Origin: Aeromonas taiwanensis
Lineage (GTDB): Bacteria > Pseudomonadota > Gammaproteobacteria > Enterobacterales > Aeromonadaceae
Direction: 5' to 3'
DNA length: 64,000 nucleotides
Assembly (NCBI RefSeq): GCF_000820165.1
Contig: NZ_CDDD01000049.1
Coordinates: 62,001-126,000, forward strand
Below are positions 1 through 8,847 of the stretch, piece after piece. The translations under genes and the position numbers were made by a program. Every line of letters begins with the position of its first letter. Positions within the stretch are counted from its first letter, which is position 1. Below the pieces are notes generated by a model. That model had not been told where the DNA came from, searched no databases, and saw only the letters and a program-made list of their open reading frames with translations.

Positions 1-1086
1 GCGCTGGTAATCCCCCCGCAGCAGGGTCTCGAGCATCTTGTCGAAGGCGAGGGCATGCTGGATGCCGAGGCGCACGTCGAGAGACGACAGCAAGGGGTCT
101 GCGGTGTTGAGGTAGAGCCCCATGGGGGGCTGGGGCGTCTGGTTGTAGAACCAGAGCCGTTCGATATAGCCCTTCTCGAATTCGGCGGTCTTGCTCTTGT
201 CATGCCACCAGTTGGGCATGGTCAGCGGGAAGGTATCCAGCTCGCCGCGCAGGAAGTGCTGCCAGGCGATGTTCTGGTCCCTGAGCACCTTGATCTCGAT
301 GCGATCCGGGTTGAAGCGGTGCTGGAAATAGCGCTCCCCGTCCCCCCACCAGTCCTTGATCCGGTTGAAGGTGACCGACTTGCCCTTCTTCACCTCGCCG
401 ATCCGGTAGGCGCCGGTGACCGGCAGCACCTTCCAGTTGTACTCCTTGACCCAGTTGGCGGTGAGCTTGATGGCGTGGCTGGGCTCCGGGCTGAAGGGCA
501 GGGATTCCAGCAAATCTTCCCGACTCTTCTCCGTACCGCTGGTGATGGCGAGGGTATGGTCGTCGAACTTGGTCACCTCGCTTATCTGGGTGCTGTAGTA
601 GTTGTTGTACCAGGGGTCGTTGATCTCCTTGCTGCGCATCATCTTGAGGGTGAAGACCCAGTCGTCGGCGGTCACGGGCTGGCCATCCGACCAGCGTGCC
701 TTGGGGTTGATGCGAAAATAGAGGGTCTTGTGATCGCTTCCGAAGGCCCACTGGTTGGCGAGCATGGGGAGGGGATTGCCGGTCACGGGGTGGGTGCTCA
801 GGAGCGGCAGATTGGTCTCCCTCACATAGCCCGCGAAGCCGCCGTTGGAGTCGGGCCCGTACTTGCGCAGGGTGAGGGGGAAACTCGACATGAACTCATG
901 GAAGGTCCCCCCCCGTCTGGCGTCGGGGTCGGCATAGACGGGATCGGTGTCGTTGCTCTCCCACTTGAGATCCGCAGGCAGGGTGGCACTCCAGCCGAAG
1001 GTGCTCCAGCACAGGGGCAGCACGATGGCCGTGACCCGCAGGGCGCAGGGTAAAGAGGGAATGATCGAAGGTGACGGGTGACGCAT
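1..1086 (-). CDS. Extracellular solute-binding protein, family 5 (peptide/oligopeptide), 3' end cut off by the window
   Basis: The reading frame is open from the ATG at 1086 to the left edge, giving 362 codons with no stop. The N-terminus (MRHPSPSIIP...) carries a hydrophobic stretch ending near FGWSA, as expected for a Sec signal peptide. The mature part has the features of SBP_bac_5 proteins: an early RRGGTFHE segment, the block ARWSDGQPVTADDWVFTLK, and later VTGAYRIGEVKKGKSVTFNR. Such proteins bind peptides in the periplasm and hand them to an ABC permease. The tone of the sequence is YejA-like, but the C-terminus and any permease genes lie outside the window, so the substrate is not known. 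Confidence 0.85.
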   Translation of the reverse strand, partial: MRHPSPSIIPSLPCALRVTAIVLPLCWSTFGWSATLPADLKWESNDTDPVYADPDARRGGTFHEFMSSFPLTLRKYGPDSNGGFAGYVRETNLPLLSTHPVTGNPLPMLANQWAFGSDHKTLYFRINPKARWSDGQPVTADDWVFTLKMMRSKEINDPWYNNYYSTQISEVTKFDDHTLAITSGTEKSREDLLESLPFSPEPSHAIKLTANWVKEYNWKVLPVTGAYRIGEVKKGKSVTFNRIKDWWGDGERYFQHRFNPDRIEIKVLRDQNIAWQHFLRGELDTFPLTMPNWWHDKSKTAEFEKGYIERLWFYNQTPQPPMGLYLNTADPLLSSLDVRLGIQHALAFDKMLETLLRGDYQR

Positions 1087-1123
1087 GTCCTTGCTCTCCT
1101 GATGATGGCGTCCTGCCGGAATA

Positions 1124-1153
1124 ATGGGTCGGGCCCAAGAGGGCCTGACCCAT
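1124..1153. terminator. Hairpin between the EamA exporter and the binding protein
   Basis: ATGGGTC-GGGCCC and GGGCCT-GACCCAT form a 13-bp stem with one mismatch and an AAGA loop. No clear T-run follows on either strand. It could end eamA transcription or shape the leader of the binding-protein mRNA. Confidence 0.45.
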
Positions 1154-1176
1154 GATGGGAAGTTTCCCGGGTGAGG

Positions 1177-2070
1177 TCAATCCTCGGTTTGGACCCGGAA
1201 GAGGCGCATCTTGCCCCCCAGCAGATGGACCACGAAGCCGAGCAGCACCAGGCCCGATCCCAGCCATTGCAGGGAGGTGGGGTGCTCACCCAGCAGCAGG
1301 GTCGCGGCCACCATGCCGACACAGGGCACCAGCAGGGAGAGGGGGGCCACCTGGGCCACCGGATAGCGCATCAGCAGCCGGCCCCACAGGCCGTAACCGA
1401 GCCAGGTGGCGACCAGCGAGAGGTAGAGCACGCACAGGATCCCCTGCCAGCTGATGTGCAGCAGGCTGTCGGCCATGCGTTCCGGCCCCTCGAAGATCCA
1501 GGAGAGGGCGAGGAAGGGGAGGATGGGCACCAGGCCGCCCCAGGCGATAAGGCTCGGCAATGGCGTCTGATAGCGCAGCCCGATCTGGCGGTTGATGACG
1601 TTGCCAAGACCCCAGCTGGCGGCGGCGCACAGGGTCAGTACGAAGCCGAGCAGGGTGAGGTTGCCCTCGCCGTGGGTGGCGATGAGATAGAGTCCCAGGC
1701 CCGCCAGGGGCAGGGCTACCCAGTGATGGGGCTGCCAGCGCTCCCCCAGCCAGATCATGGCGAACAGCAGGGTGAAGACCACCTGGGATTGAAGCACCAG
1801 GGAGGCCATGCCCGCCGGCATACCGAACTTCATGGCGCAGAACAGGAAGGCGAACTGGCCCAGACTGATGGCCCCGCCATAGGCCAGCAGCCAGCGCCAG
1901 GGCATGGCGGGCCTGGGGACCAGCAGGATGGCGGGGAAGACCACGCCGACGAAGCGCAGGGCCCCGAGCAGCAGCGGCGGTATGCCCTCCAGCCCCCACT
2001 TGATGGCGACAAAGTTGAGACCCCAGCAGAGGATGACCAGGGCGGCCAGGCACTTGTCCTTGGTTTGCAT
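1177..2070 (-). CDS. eamA: EamA-type exporter (O-acetylserine/cysteine family, DMT superfamily)
   Basis: A 297-residue inner-membrane protein with about ten hydrophobic segments and two EamA repeats. The N-terminal WGLNFVAIKWGLEGIPPLLL, the block FAFLFCAMKFGMPAGMASLV and the C-terminal VAPLSLLVPCVGM agree closely with what I recall of E. coli EamA (YdeD), which exports O-acetylserine and cysteine. I chose the ATG at 2070 because the family begins with this short Lys/Asp-rich leader. The longer open frame upstream runs through the regulator gene in another frame and is a shadow. The gene is co-oriented with the regulator and glycyl radical genes upstream, 128 bp away. The substrate is inferred from similarity only. 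Confidence 0.85.
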   Translation of the reverse strand: MQTKDKCLAALVILCWGLNFVAIKWGLEGIPPLLLGALRFVGVVFPAILLVPRPAMPWRWLLAYGGAISLGQFAFLFCAMKFGMPAGMASLVLQSQVVFTLLFAMIWLGERWQPHHWVALPLAGLGLYLIATHGEGNLTLLGFVLTLCAAASWGLGNVINRQIGLRYQTPLPSLIAWGGLVPILPFLALSWIFEGPERMADSLLHISWQGILCVLYLSLVATWLGYGLWGRLLMRYPVAQVAPLSLLVPCVGMVAATLLLGEHPTSLQWLGSGLVLLGFVVHLLGGKMRLFRVQTED

Positions 2071-2198
2071 GCAACGTCCTTGTATGAGCGGTACCGCGAC
2101 GACATGGCACCGGAAGGGAACGAGCATACCCCCGTCAGGGTGGGCCGCGTCAAGCCGCCATACGAGGTCTGTGGCAGGCCGTGACGGGCAGGCCGGGA

Positions 2199-2945
2199 TC
2201 AGGCGGTGACGCAGTAGAGGCTGATGCCACGGGCCGCGATCGCCGCCCGCATGGGGGTGGGCAGGGCATCGTCGGTGACCAGCACGCTTATCTCGCCGGG
2301 CTGACCGAGGGGGCTCGGGTGGATGGCGCCAAATTTGCTGCTGTCGGTGATGACCACGTTGGTCACCCCCTTGGCGAGCACGCTGTTGACCACGTCGGCC
2401 CGCATCATGTCGCGGCCGGTAAAGCCCACCTCGGGGTGAAAGCCGTCGACCCCGATGAAGGCCTTGGAGAAGTGCACCTGCTCGATGCACAGGCGGGTCA
2501 AGGGCCCCACCACGCTCTCGCTTTGGTGCTGGAACAGGCCTCCGAGCAGCACCACCTGGGCCTGGGTGTCCTTGAGCAGGTGGGCGATATAGCTGCTGAT
2601 GGTGATGATGGTGACCCGCTTGTGCAGGGCCAGATGACGGGCCAGCAGGGCGTTGGCGCTGCCCCCCTCGATGAAGACCGTCTCGCCATCTTCCACCAGC
2701 TGGGCCGCCCGCTCGGCGAGGCGCTCTTTCAGCAGGTAGTTGATATTCATCCGGGCGTCCGGATCGTCGCTCTCCAGCGCCATGGCCGAGCCGTGCACCC
2801 GTTTGAGCAGCCCCTGCTTCTCCAGGGCGGTGAGATCGTTGCGCACCGTCACCTCCGATACCCCGGTGCGTTGGGAGAGCTCGCTCACGCTCATCTTGCG
2901 GGCCTGGTGGACCAGGGTGAGGATCTGTTGGTGGCGTGAATTCAT
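2199..2945 (-). CDS. DeoR-family transcriptional regulator
   Basis: A 248-residue protein. Residues 1-57 form the DeoR winged helix-turn-helix ([20 protein letters not shown]), and the rest is the DeoR C-terminal sugar-phosphate sensor, with [26 protein letters not shown] and the conserved ITDSSKFGA. It resembles E. coli YciT more than GlpR by eye. Many relatives repress carbohydrate genes and respond to phosphorylated sugars. Its place 82 bp downstream of the glycyl radical enzyme suggests that it controls that operon and the divergent aldolase, with fructose-6-phosphate or a relative as a possible effector. That role is an inference. The start at 2945 is set by homology; the frame upstream of it is not protein-like. 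Confidence 0.85.
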   Translation of the reverse strand: MNSRHQQILTLVHQARKMSVSELSQRTGVSEVTVRNDLTALEKQGLLKRVHGSAMALESDDPDARMNINYLLKERLAERAAQLVEDGETVFIEGGSANALLARHLALHKRVTIITISSYIAHLLKDTQAQVVLLGGLFQHQSESVVGPLTRLCIEQVHFSKAFIGVDGFHPEVGFTGRDMMRADVVNSVLAKGVTNVVITDSSKFGAIHPSPLGQPGEISVLVTDDALPTPMRAAIAARGISLYCVTA

Positions 2946-2970
2946 GGGACCTCGCAGGCGGGTGGATGGC

Positions 2971-2996
2971 GGCAAGCCACCCTGGGGTGGCTTGCC
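2971..2996. terminator. Strong hairpin after the glycyl radical enzyme gene
   Basis: GGCAAGCCACC-CTGG-GGTGGCTTGCC is a perfect 11-bp stem with a 4-base loop, lying 32 bp past the stop of the glycyl radical enzyme. Plus-strand bases after it are TCTCTTTG; the minus strand lacks a T-run. It may separate the enzyme gene from the regulator or limit read-through. Confidence 0.5.
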
Positions 2997-3027
2997 TCTC
3001 TTTGATGCACTGGCTCTCAGGGGCTCG

Positions 3028-5460
3028 TCAGAGGCTGTGCTCGGTGCGGGCGATGATATCATCTTGCGCATCGGGGGATAAGGCGGTGAAGAAGGCCGAA
3101 TAGCCCGCCACCCGCACCACCAGATCCCGGTACTGATCCGGATGGGCCTTGGCCGCCAGCAGGGTCTCCCGCGAGACGATGTTGTACTGCACATGCCACC
3201 CCTTGTGGACCTCGAAGAAGGTGCGCAGCAGGCTCATCAGCTTGGCCTTGTCCCGCTCACTCTCAAGGCTCGCCGGGCTCAGCTTCTGGTTGAGCAGCAC
3301 GCCACCGAGGATGGCCGGGGTGGGCAGCTTGCCGAGGGAGTTGAACACGGCCGTCGGGCCCAGGCGATCCGACCCCGATGCTGGGCTGGCCCCCTCTGCC
3401 AGCGGCGTCCTGGCATGACGGCCATCCGGGGTCGCCAGGGTGGCGGCACCGAAGGGCACGTTGGCCGAGATGGAGGAGGTGCCCGCATAGTAGGTGCCGC
3501 CGATGGGGCCGCGCCCGAAGCGGGTATTGTGCAGCCCCTTGAGTTCGTCGATGTAGCTCTGGTAAGCCTGCACCAGCAGCAGATCCACCTCGTCCAGATC
3601 GTTGCCGTATTTGGGCGCCGCGTGAGTGAGGCGCTGGCGCAGCTGTTCGCCGGCGAGCCCCGCAAAGTCCTGCTCCAGCGCCTCGGCCAGCTCGCGCTGA
3701 TCCACCACCCCCTGCTCGAACACCAGTTTCTTCAGCGCCGCCAGGCTGTTGCCCAGGTTCGCGATCCCCACCTGCAGGCCGGAGACCCAGTCATAGACGG
3801 CCCCCCCCTGCTTGATGGTCTTGCCGCGCTCGATGCAGTCATCCACCAGGGTACTGCAGAGGATGTCGTGGGCCTGGGCTTCCAGCACGCTGTCCACCAC
3901 GCAGTCGATCTCGATGGACTTGCGGGTGAAGTAGCGCACCTGCTCGTCCCAGCGGGCCATCACCTCGTCGAAGGAGGCAAAATTGCCTTCGCGCAGTGTC
4001 TGGGGCTGGGGCAGGAAGACCTTGCCCGTGGTGGCGTCACGGCCGCCGTCCAGTGCCGCCAGCAGGATGCGGGCGAAGTTGATGAAGCTCATCCCGGTGC
4101 AGCGATAGCCCCACTTGCCGGGCACTGCGGTCTCGATGCAACCGATGGCAGCGTAGTGGTGGGCATCCTCCACGCTCACCCCGAGCCTGATGAACTCGGG
4201 GATCACCACCTCGTCGTTGTTGAAGGCGGGCATGCCAAAGCCGCAGCGGATCACCTGGATGCAGGCATCGAGGAAATCCTCGCTCATGCCGGCATGGTAG
4301 CGCACCGAGAGGTTGGGCTGGGTGGAGCGCAGCTGGCCGCAGGACTCCAGAATCGCGTAGGAGAGGCCGTTGACCGCGTCCTGGGCACTGCCATCCCGCC
4401 AGTTCTGGCCGCCGATGGTGACGTTCTGGTAGAGCGGGCTGCCGGCGGACGCCTTGGAGTGGGTGCCGGAGCGGATCTTGTTCACCTCCAGCAGCTTGAG
4501 CCAGCAGGATTGCAGCAGTTCGATGGCTCGCTCGCGGGGCAGGGATTCCGACAGCTCCACCTCCCGGCGATACCAGGGATAGAGGTACTGATCCATCCGG
4601 CCGAAGGAGACCGAGTGGCCGTTGGATTCGATCTGCAGGATGAGCTGGATGAAGTAGCAGAGCTGCAGCGCCTGCCAGAAGGTCTCCGGGGGCTGGTGGG
4701 CGATATGGGCGCAGTTGGCGGACATGGTCAGCAGCTCGGTGCGCCGTTCGGGGGACAGTTCGCAATCCGCCATTTCGCGGGCCAGGCTGGCGTAGCGGGC
4801 AATGTGATCGCTGACTGCCTCCAGGGTGATGGCGACGGCCTGCAGGAACTGTTCGCGCTGCAGATCGGCCCAGTCAGTCAGATCCAGCCGGCCGCGCCGC
4901 TCGGCCACCCTGACCTTGAAGCCTGCCAGCCCCAGGGTGAGCAGCTCCTCGTAGTTGACCGCGAGGTGGGCATCCCCCGAGGTCATGTTGCCCTCGGCCT
5001 TGATGATGCCGCTCTCCAGCAATGCCTTTTGCTCGTCGGTGAAGAGGCCGTAGCAGCGATCCTGCACCGTCTGGCCGCGCCAGAAGGGGGTGAGGGCATG
5101 GATGGCCTGCTTGTCTGCGTCGCTTACCGCAAAGCCGGCACCGGGTCTGTCCGCCAGCTCGTCGATCTCCTTCTCGATCCAGCCGACCGTGTACTCGGGG
5201 AAGAGGGGGGCGGCGCGCACCTGGCTTGCCTGGTTGCCGACGATGAGTTCGTCGTGCTTGATCCAGATGGTGCGTTCCTTGAGGTGGTGAGCCAGCGCCA
5301 GGGCACGGCGCACCGGTAGGGGGCGGGCGAGATGGGCCTGATAGGCCTCTGTGTAGTGGCGGGCCCGCTCGGTGCAGACCGGTGGCTGGACAATGTGGAT
5401 CAGGCTCTCCTTGTGGGCGCGGATCCGGGGGCTGAGGGTATTCAAATCGAGCTGGGTCAT
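3028..5460 (-). CDS. ybiW: Glycyl radical enzyme of the YbiW/PflF type
   Basis: An 810-residue protein, the length I recall for E. coli YbiW (PflF). The glycyl radical loop [10 protein letters not shown] lies at the C-terminus with Gly786. The active-site Cys441 sits in GCIETAV, a C-x-E arrangement typical of glycyl radical dehydratases/lyases; pyruvate formate-lyase has two adjacent cysteines instead. It must be activated by the radical SAM enzyme encoded just upstream (57-bp gap). The substrate of this subgroup is not settled; naming it a formate lyase would be an over-call. An in-frame ATG 16 codons upstream also begins MTQ, but AGAGGAAACGCTC before 5460 is the better ribosome site and matches the family start. 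Expression should be anaerobic given the FNR box upstream. Confidence 0.9.
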   Translation of the reverse strand: MTQLDLNTLSPRIRAHKESLIHIVQPPVCTERARHYTEAYQAHLARPLPVRRALALAHHLKERTIWIKHDELIVGNQASQVRAAPLFPEYTVGWIEKEIDELADRPGAGFAVSDADKQAIHALTPFWRGQTVQDRCYGLFTDEQKALLESGIIKAEGNMTSGDAHLAVNYEELLTLGLAGFKVRVAERRGRLDLTDWADLQREQFLQAVAITLEAVSDHIARYASLAREMADCELSPERRTELLTMSANCAHIAHQPPETFWQALQLCYFIQLILQIESNGHSVSFGRMDQYLYPWYRREVELSESLPRERAIELLQSCWLKLLEVNKIRSGTHSKASAGSPLYQNVTIGGQNWRDGSAQDAVNGLSYAILESCGQLRSTQPNLSVRYHAGMSEDFLDACIQVIRCGFGMPAFNNDEVVIPEFIRLGVSVEDAHHYAAIGCIETAVPGKWGYRCTGMSFINFARILLAALDGGRDATTGKVFLPQPQTLREGNFASFDEVMARWDEQVRYFTRKSIEIDCVVDSVLEAQAHDILCSTLVDDCIERGKTIKQGGAVYDWVSGLQVGIANLGNSLAALKKLVFEQGVVDQRELAEALEQDFAGLAGEQLRQRLTHAAPKYGNDLDEVDLLLVQAYQSYIDELKGLHNTRFGRGPIGGTYYAGTSSISANVPFGAATLATPDGRHARTPLAEGASPASGSDRLGPTAVFNSLGKLPTPAILGGVLLNQKLSPASLESERDKAKLMSLLRTFFEVHKGWHVQYNIVSRETLLAAKAHPDQYRDLVVRVAGYSAFFTALSPDAQDDIIARTEHSL

Positions 5461-5518
5461 GAGCGTTTCCTCTGGTCGGGTGGGAAAGGGGGGCGGTGAC
5501 TGGGTCATGGCGATGTGC

Positions 5519-6415
5519 CTATCCGCGGGTGACGGGGGCCAGCCCCCGTCGCCGGGCGCAGTCATGGGCGAAGGCGAGCAGTTCGGGGGCGTCCAGGGGC
5601 CGGTCGGGGGCCTGATAGGGTTGATCCAGCAGGGCATACTTGCCCACGCCCAGGGTGTGGTAGGGGAGAAAGTGGATCTCCTGCACCGTGCCGAGGCTGG
5701 CCGCGGTGTCGACGATGGCCGAGATGCTGGCCTTGTCGGCGTTGAAACCGGGGATGAGCGGTACCCGGATCTGCATGGGGATACCGGTGTCGGCGAGGCG
5801 CTGGAGGTTGTCCTGCACCCGTGCCACCTGGCCGCGGGTCCACTCGAAGAAGCGCTTCTCATCCACGTGTTTGAGGTCGGCCAGCACCAGATCGAGGTGA
5901 GGCAGACTCGGCGCTATGTGGTGCCAGGGCACGTGCAGGCAGGTTTCTACCGCGGTGTGCAGCCCCTCGGCCTTGCAGCGGGCCAGCAGGGCGGCCGCAA
6001 ACTCGGGCTGCATAAAGGGCTCGCCGCCGGAGAGGGTGACACCGCCACCGCTGCGTTCGAAGAAGGGGCGGTCACGCAGTAGGGTGGTCATGAGCGTCTC
6101 CAGGCTCTCTTCCCGACCGCACACCTGCAGCGCCTCGCTCGGGCAGAGTCCGCGCAGCCGCTCCACGTCCTGGGCTCCGAGGTCGGCACGTATCAACTGG
6201 ATGCCTTGATCGTTGCGCAAGATAGCTGGGCAGGCCTGGCTGCAGAGGTCACATCCCTCGATACAGTGGCGCCGATCAAACAGGATGTCCGGTCTCGGGG
6301 AGCGGCTCTCCGGGTTCTGGCACCAGCGGCAGGCCAGGGAGCACCCCTTGAGAAACACCAGGGTGCGAATGCCGGGGCCATCGTGAGTCGAGTAACGTTG
6401 CAGGTCGAAAATCAT
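5519..6415 (-). CDS. ybiY: Glycyl radical enzyme activase (radical SAM, YbiY/PflE type)
   Basis: A 298-residue protein. The radical SAM motif is Cys25-x3-Cys29-x2-Cys32 (GCSLACRWC). It is followed by an extra ferredoxin-like cluster Cys51-x3-Cys55-x2-Cys58-x3-Cys62, typical of activases of non-PFL glycyl radical enzymes. The GGEP motif (LSGGEPF) for SAM binding is also present. It would place the radical on Gly786 of the downstream enzyme. The start at 6415 is preceded by a near-perfect AAAGGAGGCGGT and gives the known family beginning [18 protein letters not shown]. An in-frame ATG 12 codons earlier (6451) lies inside the promoter region and is unlikely. Confidence 0.92.
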   Translation of the reverse strand: MIFDLQRYSTHDGPGIRTLVFLKGCSLACRWCQNPESRSPRPDILFDRRHCIEGCDLCSQACPAILRNDQGIQLIRADLGAQDVERLRGLCPSEALQVCGREESLETLMTTLLRDRPFFERSGGGVTLSGGEPFMQPEFAAALLARCKAEGLHTAVETCLHVPWHHIAPSLPHLDLVLADLKHVDEKRFFEWTRGQVARVQDNLQRLADTGIPMQIRVPLIPGFNADKASISAIVDTAASLGTVQEIHFLPYHTLGVGKYALLDQPYQAPDRPLDAPELLAFAHDCARRRGLAPVTRG

Positions 6416-6434
6416 ACCGCCTCCTTTTGTTTTT

Positions 6435-6440
6435 ATTCTA
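6435..6440 (-). promoter_or_regulatory. -10 element for the activase/glycyl radical enzyme operon
   Basis: TAGAAT on the minus strand (5 of 6 to TATAAT). Its centre is 33 bp from the centre of the FNR box, which puts that box near -42, the class II activator position. Confidence 0.6.
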
Positions 6441-6442
6441 TT

Positions 6443-6460
6443 AACTTTCATTCGAAAGTT
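6443..6460. promoter_or_regulatory. Inverted repeat, candidate operator for the DeoR-family regulator
   Basis: AACTTTC-ATTC-GAAAGTT is a perfect 7-bp inverted repeat between the -10 of the leftward promoter and the FNR box. Protein bound here would block the leftward promoter. The link to the DeoR regulator encoded at 2199-2945 is inferred from proximity. Confidence 0.5.
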
Positions 6461-6463
6461 GAT

Positions 6464-6477
6464 TTGATTTCGATCAA
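6464..6477. promoter_or_regulatory. Perfect FNR box shared by two divergent promoters
   Basis: TTGAT-TTCG-ATCAA matches the FNR consensus TTGATN4ATCAA at every defined base. TAGAAT elements lie at the same distance (33 bp centre to centre) on both sides, at 6435-6440 (minus) and 6501-6506 (plus). The site is therefore near -42 for both directions. FNR activates at this position under anoxia, which fits the oxygen-sensitive glycyl radical enzyme. Confidence 0.8.
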
Positions 6478-6500
6478 GCTTTTTGTGGATGCGTTATCGC

Positions 6501-6506
6501 TAGAAT
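6501..6506 (+). promoter_or_regulatory. -10 element for the aldolase gene
   Basis: TAGAAT, 33 bp centre to centre from the FNR box. The predicted transcript start near 6513 leaves a leader of about 30 bases that includes the ribosome site AGAGGAG. Confidence 0.6.
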
Positions 6507-6543
6507 GGGGGCAGATTGAACATCCAACGAAGAGGAGTCAGAC

Positions 6544-7206
6544 ATGGAGCTTTATCTCGACACCGCCGATGTGGCTGCAGTGCGCCGCTGGTCCAGGATC
6601 CTGCCGCTGGCCGGGGTCACCACCAATCCTTCCATCACCGCGGCCGGTGGCATGCCGTTGTCCGAACTGCTGCCCGCCCTGCGGGAGGTGTTGGGGCCCA
6701 AGGGGCGGCTGTTTGCCCAGGTGATGGGCAAGACCGAGAGCGAGATGGTGCGCGAGGCGCTGGCGCTGCGGGAGCTGGATCGGGATCTGGTGGTCAAGGT
6801 GCCAGTGTGCGCAGAGGGGTTGGCGGCCATCAAGGAGTTGATGGCGCTAGGGGTACCCACCCTGGGGACTGCCGTCTATACCCCGATGCAGGGTGTTCTG
6901 GCGGCCCTGGCCGGGGCCGAGTACGTGGCGCCTTACGTCAACCGGCTGGACGCTCAGGGGGGGGATGGCATCAAGGCCGTGCAGGAGCTGCAACAGTTGC
7001 TGGCGCTGCATGCACCCGGGAGCAAGGTACTGGCCGCGTCGTTTCGCACCCCGCGCCAGGCCCTCGATTGCCTGCTGGCAGGCTGCCAGTCCATCACCCT
7101 GCCGCTGGACGTGGCGGAGCAGCTGCTCAATGTGCCGGCGGTGGACGCGGCGCTCCTGAAGTTCGATCAGGATTGGCAGAGGGCATTCCCCGACGGCGGA
7201 GTGTGA
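6544..7206 (+). CDS. fsa: Fructose-6-phosphate aldolase (FSA, transaldolase-like)
   Basis: A 220-residue protein of the small transaldolase family, cleaving fructose 6-phosphate into dihydroxyacetone and glyceraldehyde 3-phosphate. The Schiff-base lysine is Lys85 in VVKVPV, at the E. coli FsaA position. The blocks [19 protein letters not shown] and [16 protein letters not shown] are as in FsaA. It starts after AGAGGAGTCAGAC. It is transcribed divergently from the activase and shares its FNR box. E. coli keeps fsaA beside ybiW-ybiY as well, so this is a conserved functional neighbourhood, though the joint pathway is not established. Confidence 0.95.
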   Translation: MELYLDTADVAAVRRWSRILPLAGVTTNPSITAAGGMPLSELLPALREVLGPKGRLFAQVMGKTESEMVREALALRELDRDLVVKVPVCAEGLAAIKELMALGVPTLGTAVYTPMQGVLAALAGAEYVAPYVNRLDAQGGDGIKAVQELQQLLALHAPGSKVLAASFRTPRQALDCLLAGCQSITLPLDVAEQLLNVPAVDAALLKFDQDWQRAFPDGGV

Positions 7207-7300
7207 CGAGAGGCGCTATCAAGGGGCGGCGGGCGGGCTAAGCTAAACATAAGAGTGCCCGATATGGCGGGCCTGTAGCGATGGCTGACCGGAGGTGACC

Positions 7301-7489
7301 ATGAGCGATCATACCCTGCTGCCCCATGGCGAGGATCTGCGCCGCGCCGTGCGCTGGCTCAGCGACCATCATCTGCACGACATCCGGGCCATCGAGGAGG
7401 CGTGCCTGCGCTTTGACCTCTCCCCGCTGGACGAGGAGTTTCTCATCCGCTACTGCCGCGAGCAGGCCCCGGAATCCCGGGTCCGCTAG
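7301..7489 (+). CDS. Small protein of unknown function (62 aa)
   Basis: The ATG at 7301 follows GGAGGTGACC, a strong ribosome site, and opens a 62-codon frame (MSDHTLLPHGEDLRRAV...) rich in Asp, Glu, Arg and His. It is soluble, probably helical, with no membrane segment and no motif that I recognise. The GTG six bases earlier lies inside the ribosome site and is unlikely to be used. Its stop overlaps the stop of the convergent HD-GYP gene by 4 bp (7486-7489). The coding-like codon use and the ribosome site argue for a real gene. Confidence 0.6.
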   Translation: MSDHTLLPHGEDLRRAVRWLSDHHLHDIRAIEEACLRFDLSPLDEEFLIRYCREQAPESRVR

Positions 7490-8676
7490 ACGAAGTTGGC
7501 CAGGTTGATGTCGAACTCCTTCGGGTCCACCGTGTTCTCTATGGACTCCTGCCCCCCGCTTCTGGCGAGGTCGAGCCACTGCACCTCGAGGTAGTGGCGA
7601 TGGGCCGCGTGATAGATCACCTTCACCACGGGTTTGAGTGGCTGCTGCTCGTTGCGCTGCATCACGATGGCGAGCCGCTGGTTCGAGAGCATGACCAGGG
7701 TGCCGACCGGGTAGACCCCCATGCATTTGATGAACTTGGTGACCAGCTCGGCATCGAAGTGGTGGTTGATGCCCTTTAGCAGGATGCGAAACGCCTGGGT
7801 CGGCGACATCCCCTGCTTGTAGACCCGATCCGCCGTCACCGCGTCGTAGACATCGACGATGCCGCTCATGCGGGTGTAGAGGGAGAGTTCGGCCCCCTTG
7901 AGGCGCCGCGGGTAGCCGGTACCATCGAGGCGCTCGTGATGGTTGGCGGCCACCTCCAGCATGGTGGGGGTGATGCCGGCCGTCGCGATCAGGATGTCGT
8001 GACTGTGTACCACGTGCTCGCGCATGACTCTGAACTCGTCGTCCGTCAGCTTGCCCGGTTTGTTGAGCACGGCATCCGGGGTCATGATCTTCCCCACGTC
8101 GTGCAGCAGCCCCCCCAGAGTCAGCTCCTTGAGCACGCCGCGATCCAGCCCCAGGTAGCGACCGAAGTTGGCGAGCAGGATGGCCACGTTCATGGAGTGC
8201 TCCATCAGATAGGCGTCCTTGGCCCGGATCCGTGCCAGGCAGAGCATGGCATCTCCGTGGGTGAACATGGTGTCCACCATCTCCTCGGCCACCGCGGCCA
8301 GCGGCGTGATATCGATGGGTTCCCCCGACTTGAGGTGGCGGATGAACTTGCCCTGCAGCTCCCGGGCCTCCTGATAGAGGCGACGGATCTTGAGGGCGCG
8401 CCCGTCACTGCTGCCGGCCGGCCGCTGGGCGCCGGACGCAGCATGGGTGAGCTCCGGGACAATGGCCTGATCGTTTCCGGGCAGCTTGCTGCGGGCGAGA
8501 TCCACCCGCACCGTCAGCACGCCGCGCCGGATCAGCGTCTCCACCTGTTGACGGGTAGTGACCAGCCCCGTCTGGGCTATCTCCATGGTACCGGTCTGGC
8601 TGGTGATGGCCATCACGTACATGCCGGGCTTCAGGCGGCTGACGGGGATAACGGGATGAGGCTGGGTCGGCTTCAT
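7486..8676 (-). CDS. HD-GYP domain cyclic-di-GMP phosphodiesterase with DUF3391
   Basis: A 396-residue cytoplasmic protein. Residues 1-130 correspond to the DUF3391 region common in this subgroup (VSRLKPGMYV). Residues 140-315 are the HD-GYP domain, with His192-Asp193 in LLHDVGK, HHE at 246-248 and GYP at 254-256 in ERLDGTGYP, so the metal-binding set appears complete. Such enzymes hydrolyse c-di-GMP and often favour motility, which fits the nearby flagellar cluster. The start at 8676 is chosen over 8712 because family members begin just before this Pro-rich leader and AGGACCGCC precedes it. Confidence 0.9.
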   Translation of the reverse strand: MKPTQPHPVIPVSRLKPGMYVMAITSQTGTMEIAQTGLVTTRQQVETLIRRGVLTVRVDLARSKLPGNDQAIVPELTHAASGAQRPAGSSDGRALKIRRLYQEARELQGKFIRHLKSGEPIDITPLAAVAEEMVDTMFTHGDAMLCLARIRAKDAYLMEHSMNVAILLANFGRYLGLDRGVLKELTLGGLLHDVGKIMTPDAVLNKPGKLTDDEFRVMREHVVHSHDILIATAGITPTMLEVAANHHERLDGTGYPRRLKGAELSLYTRMSGIVDVYDAVTADRVYKQGMSPTQAFRILLKGINHHFDAELVTKFIKCMGVYPVGTLVMLSNQRLAIVMQRNEQQPLKPVVKVIYHAAHRHYLEVQWLDLARSGGQESIENTVDPKEFDINLANFV

Positions 8677-8782
8677 GGGCGGTCCTGCAATGAGTATCGG
8701 GCGTGGGGTCACGCTGCTGGCGGCAGTCTAACACCAGAGCCGGATGACGTCAGGCGCCATCCGCCACTCTTCCCGCTTAGTG

Positions 8783-8811
8783 CTGGTGTTGTGAGCATCG
8801 GCCTATATAAT
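8783..8811 (+). promoter_or_regulatory. Probable rsuA promoter
   Basis: A perfect TATAAT at 8806-8811 has CTGGTG 17 bp upstream as a weak -35. It lies about 37 bp before the rsuA start. Confidence 0.5.
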
Positions 8812-8847
8812 GTCGCCCCTTATCATGATGGCTTCCGAGGTTTTTGC

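Noticed and set aside
55-1053. A 332-codon plus-strand frame at the left edge.
   Set aside because: It is the antisense shadow of the partial binding-protein gene, which has a signal peptide and family motifs on the minus strand.
5461-5520. An upstream in-frame ATG giving MTQ..., similar to the true MTQ start of the glycyl radical enzyme, as another gene-end echo.
   Set aside because: Only four codons match and the copy has no ribosome site; this is within chance.
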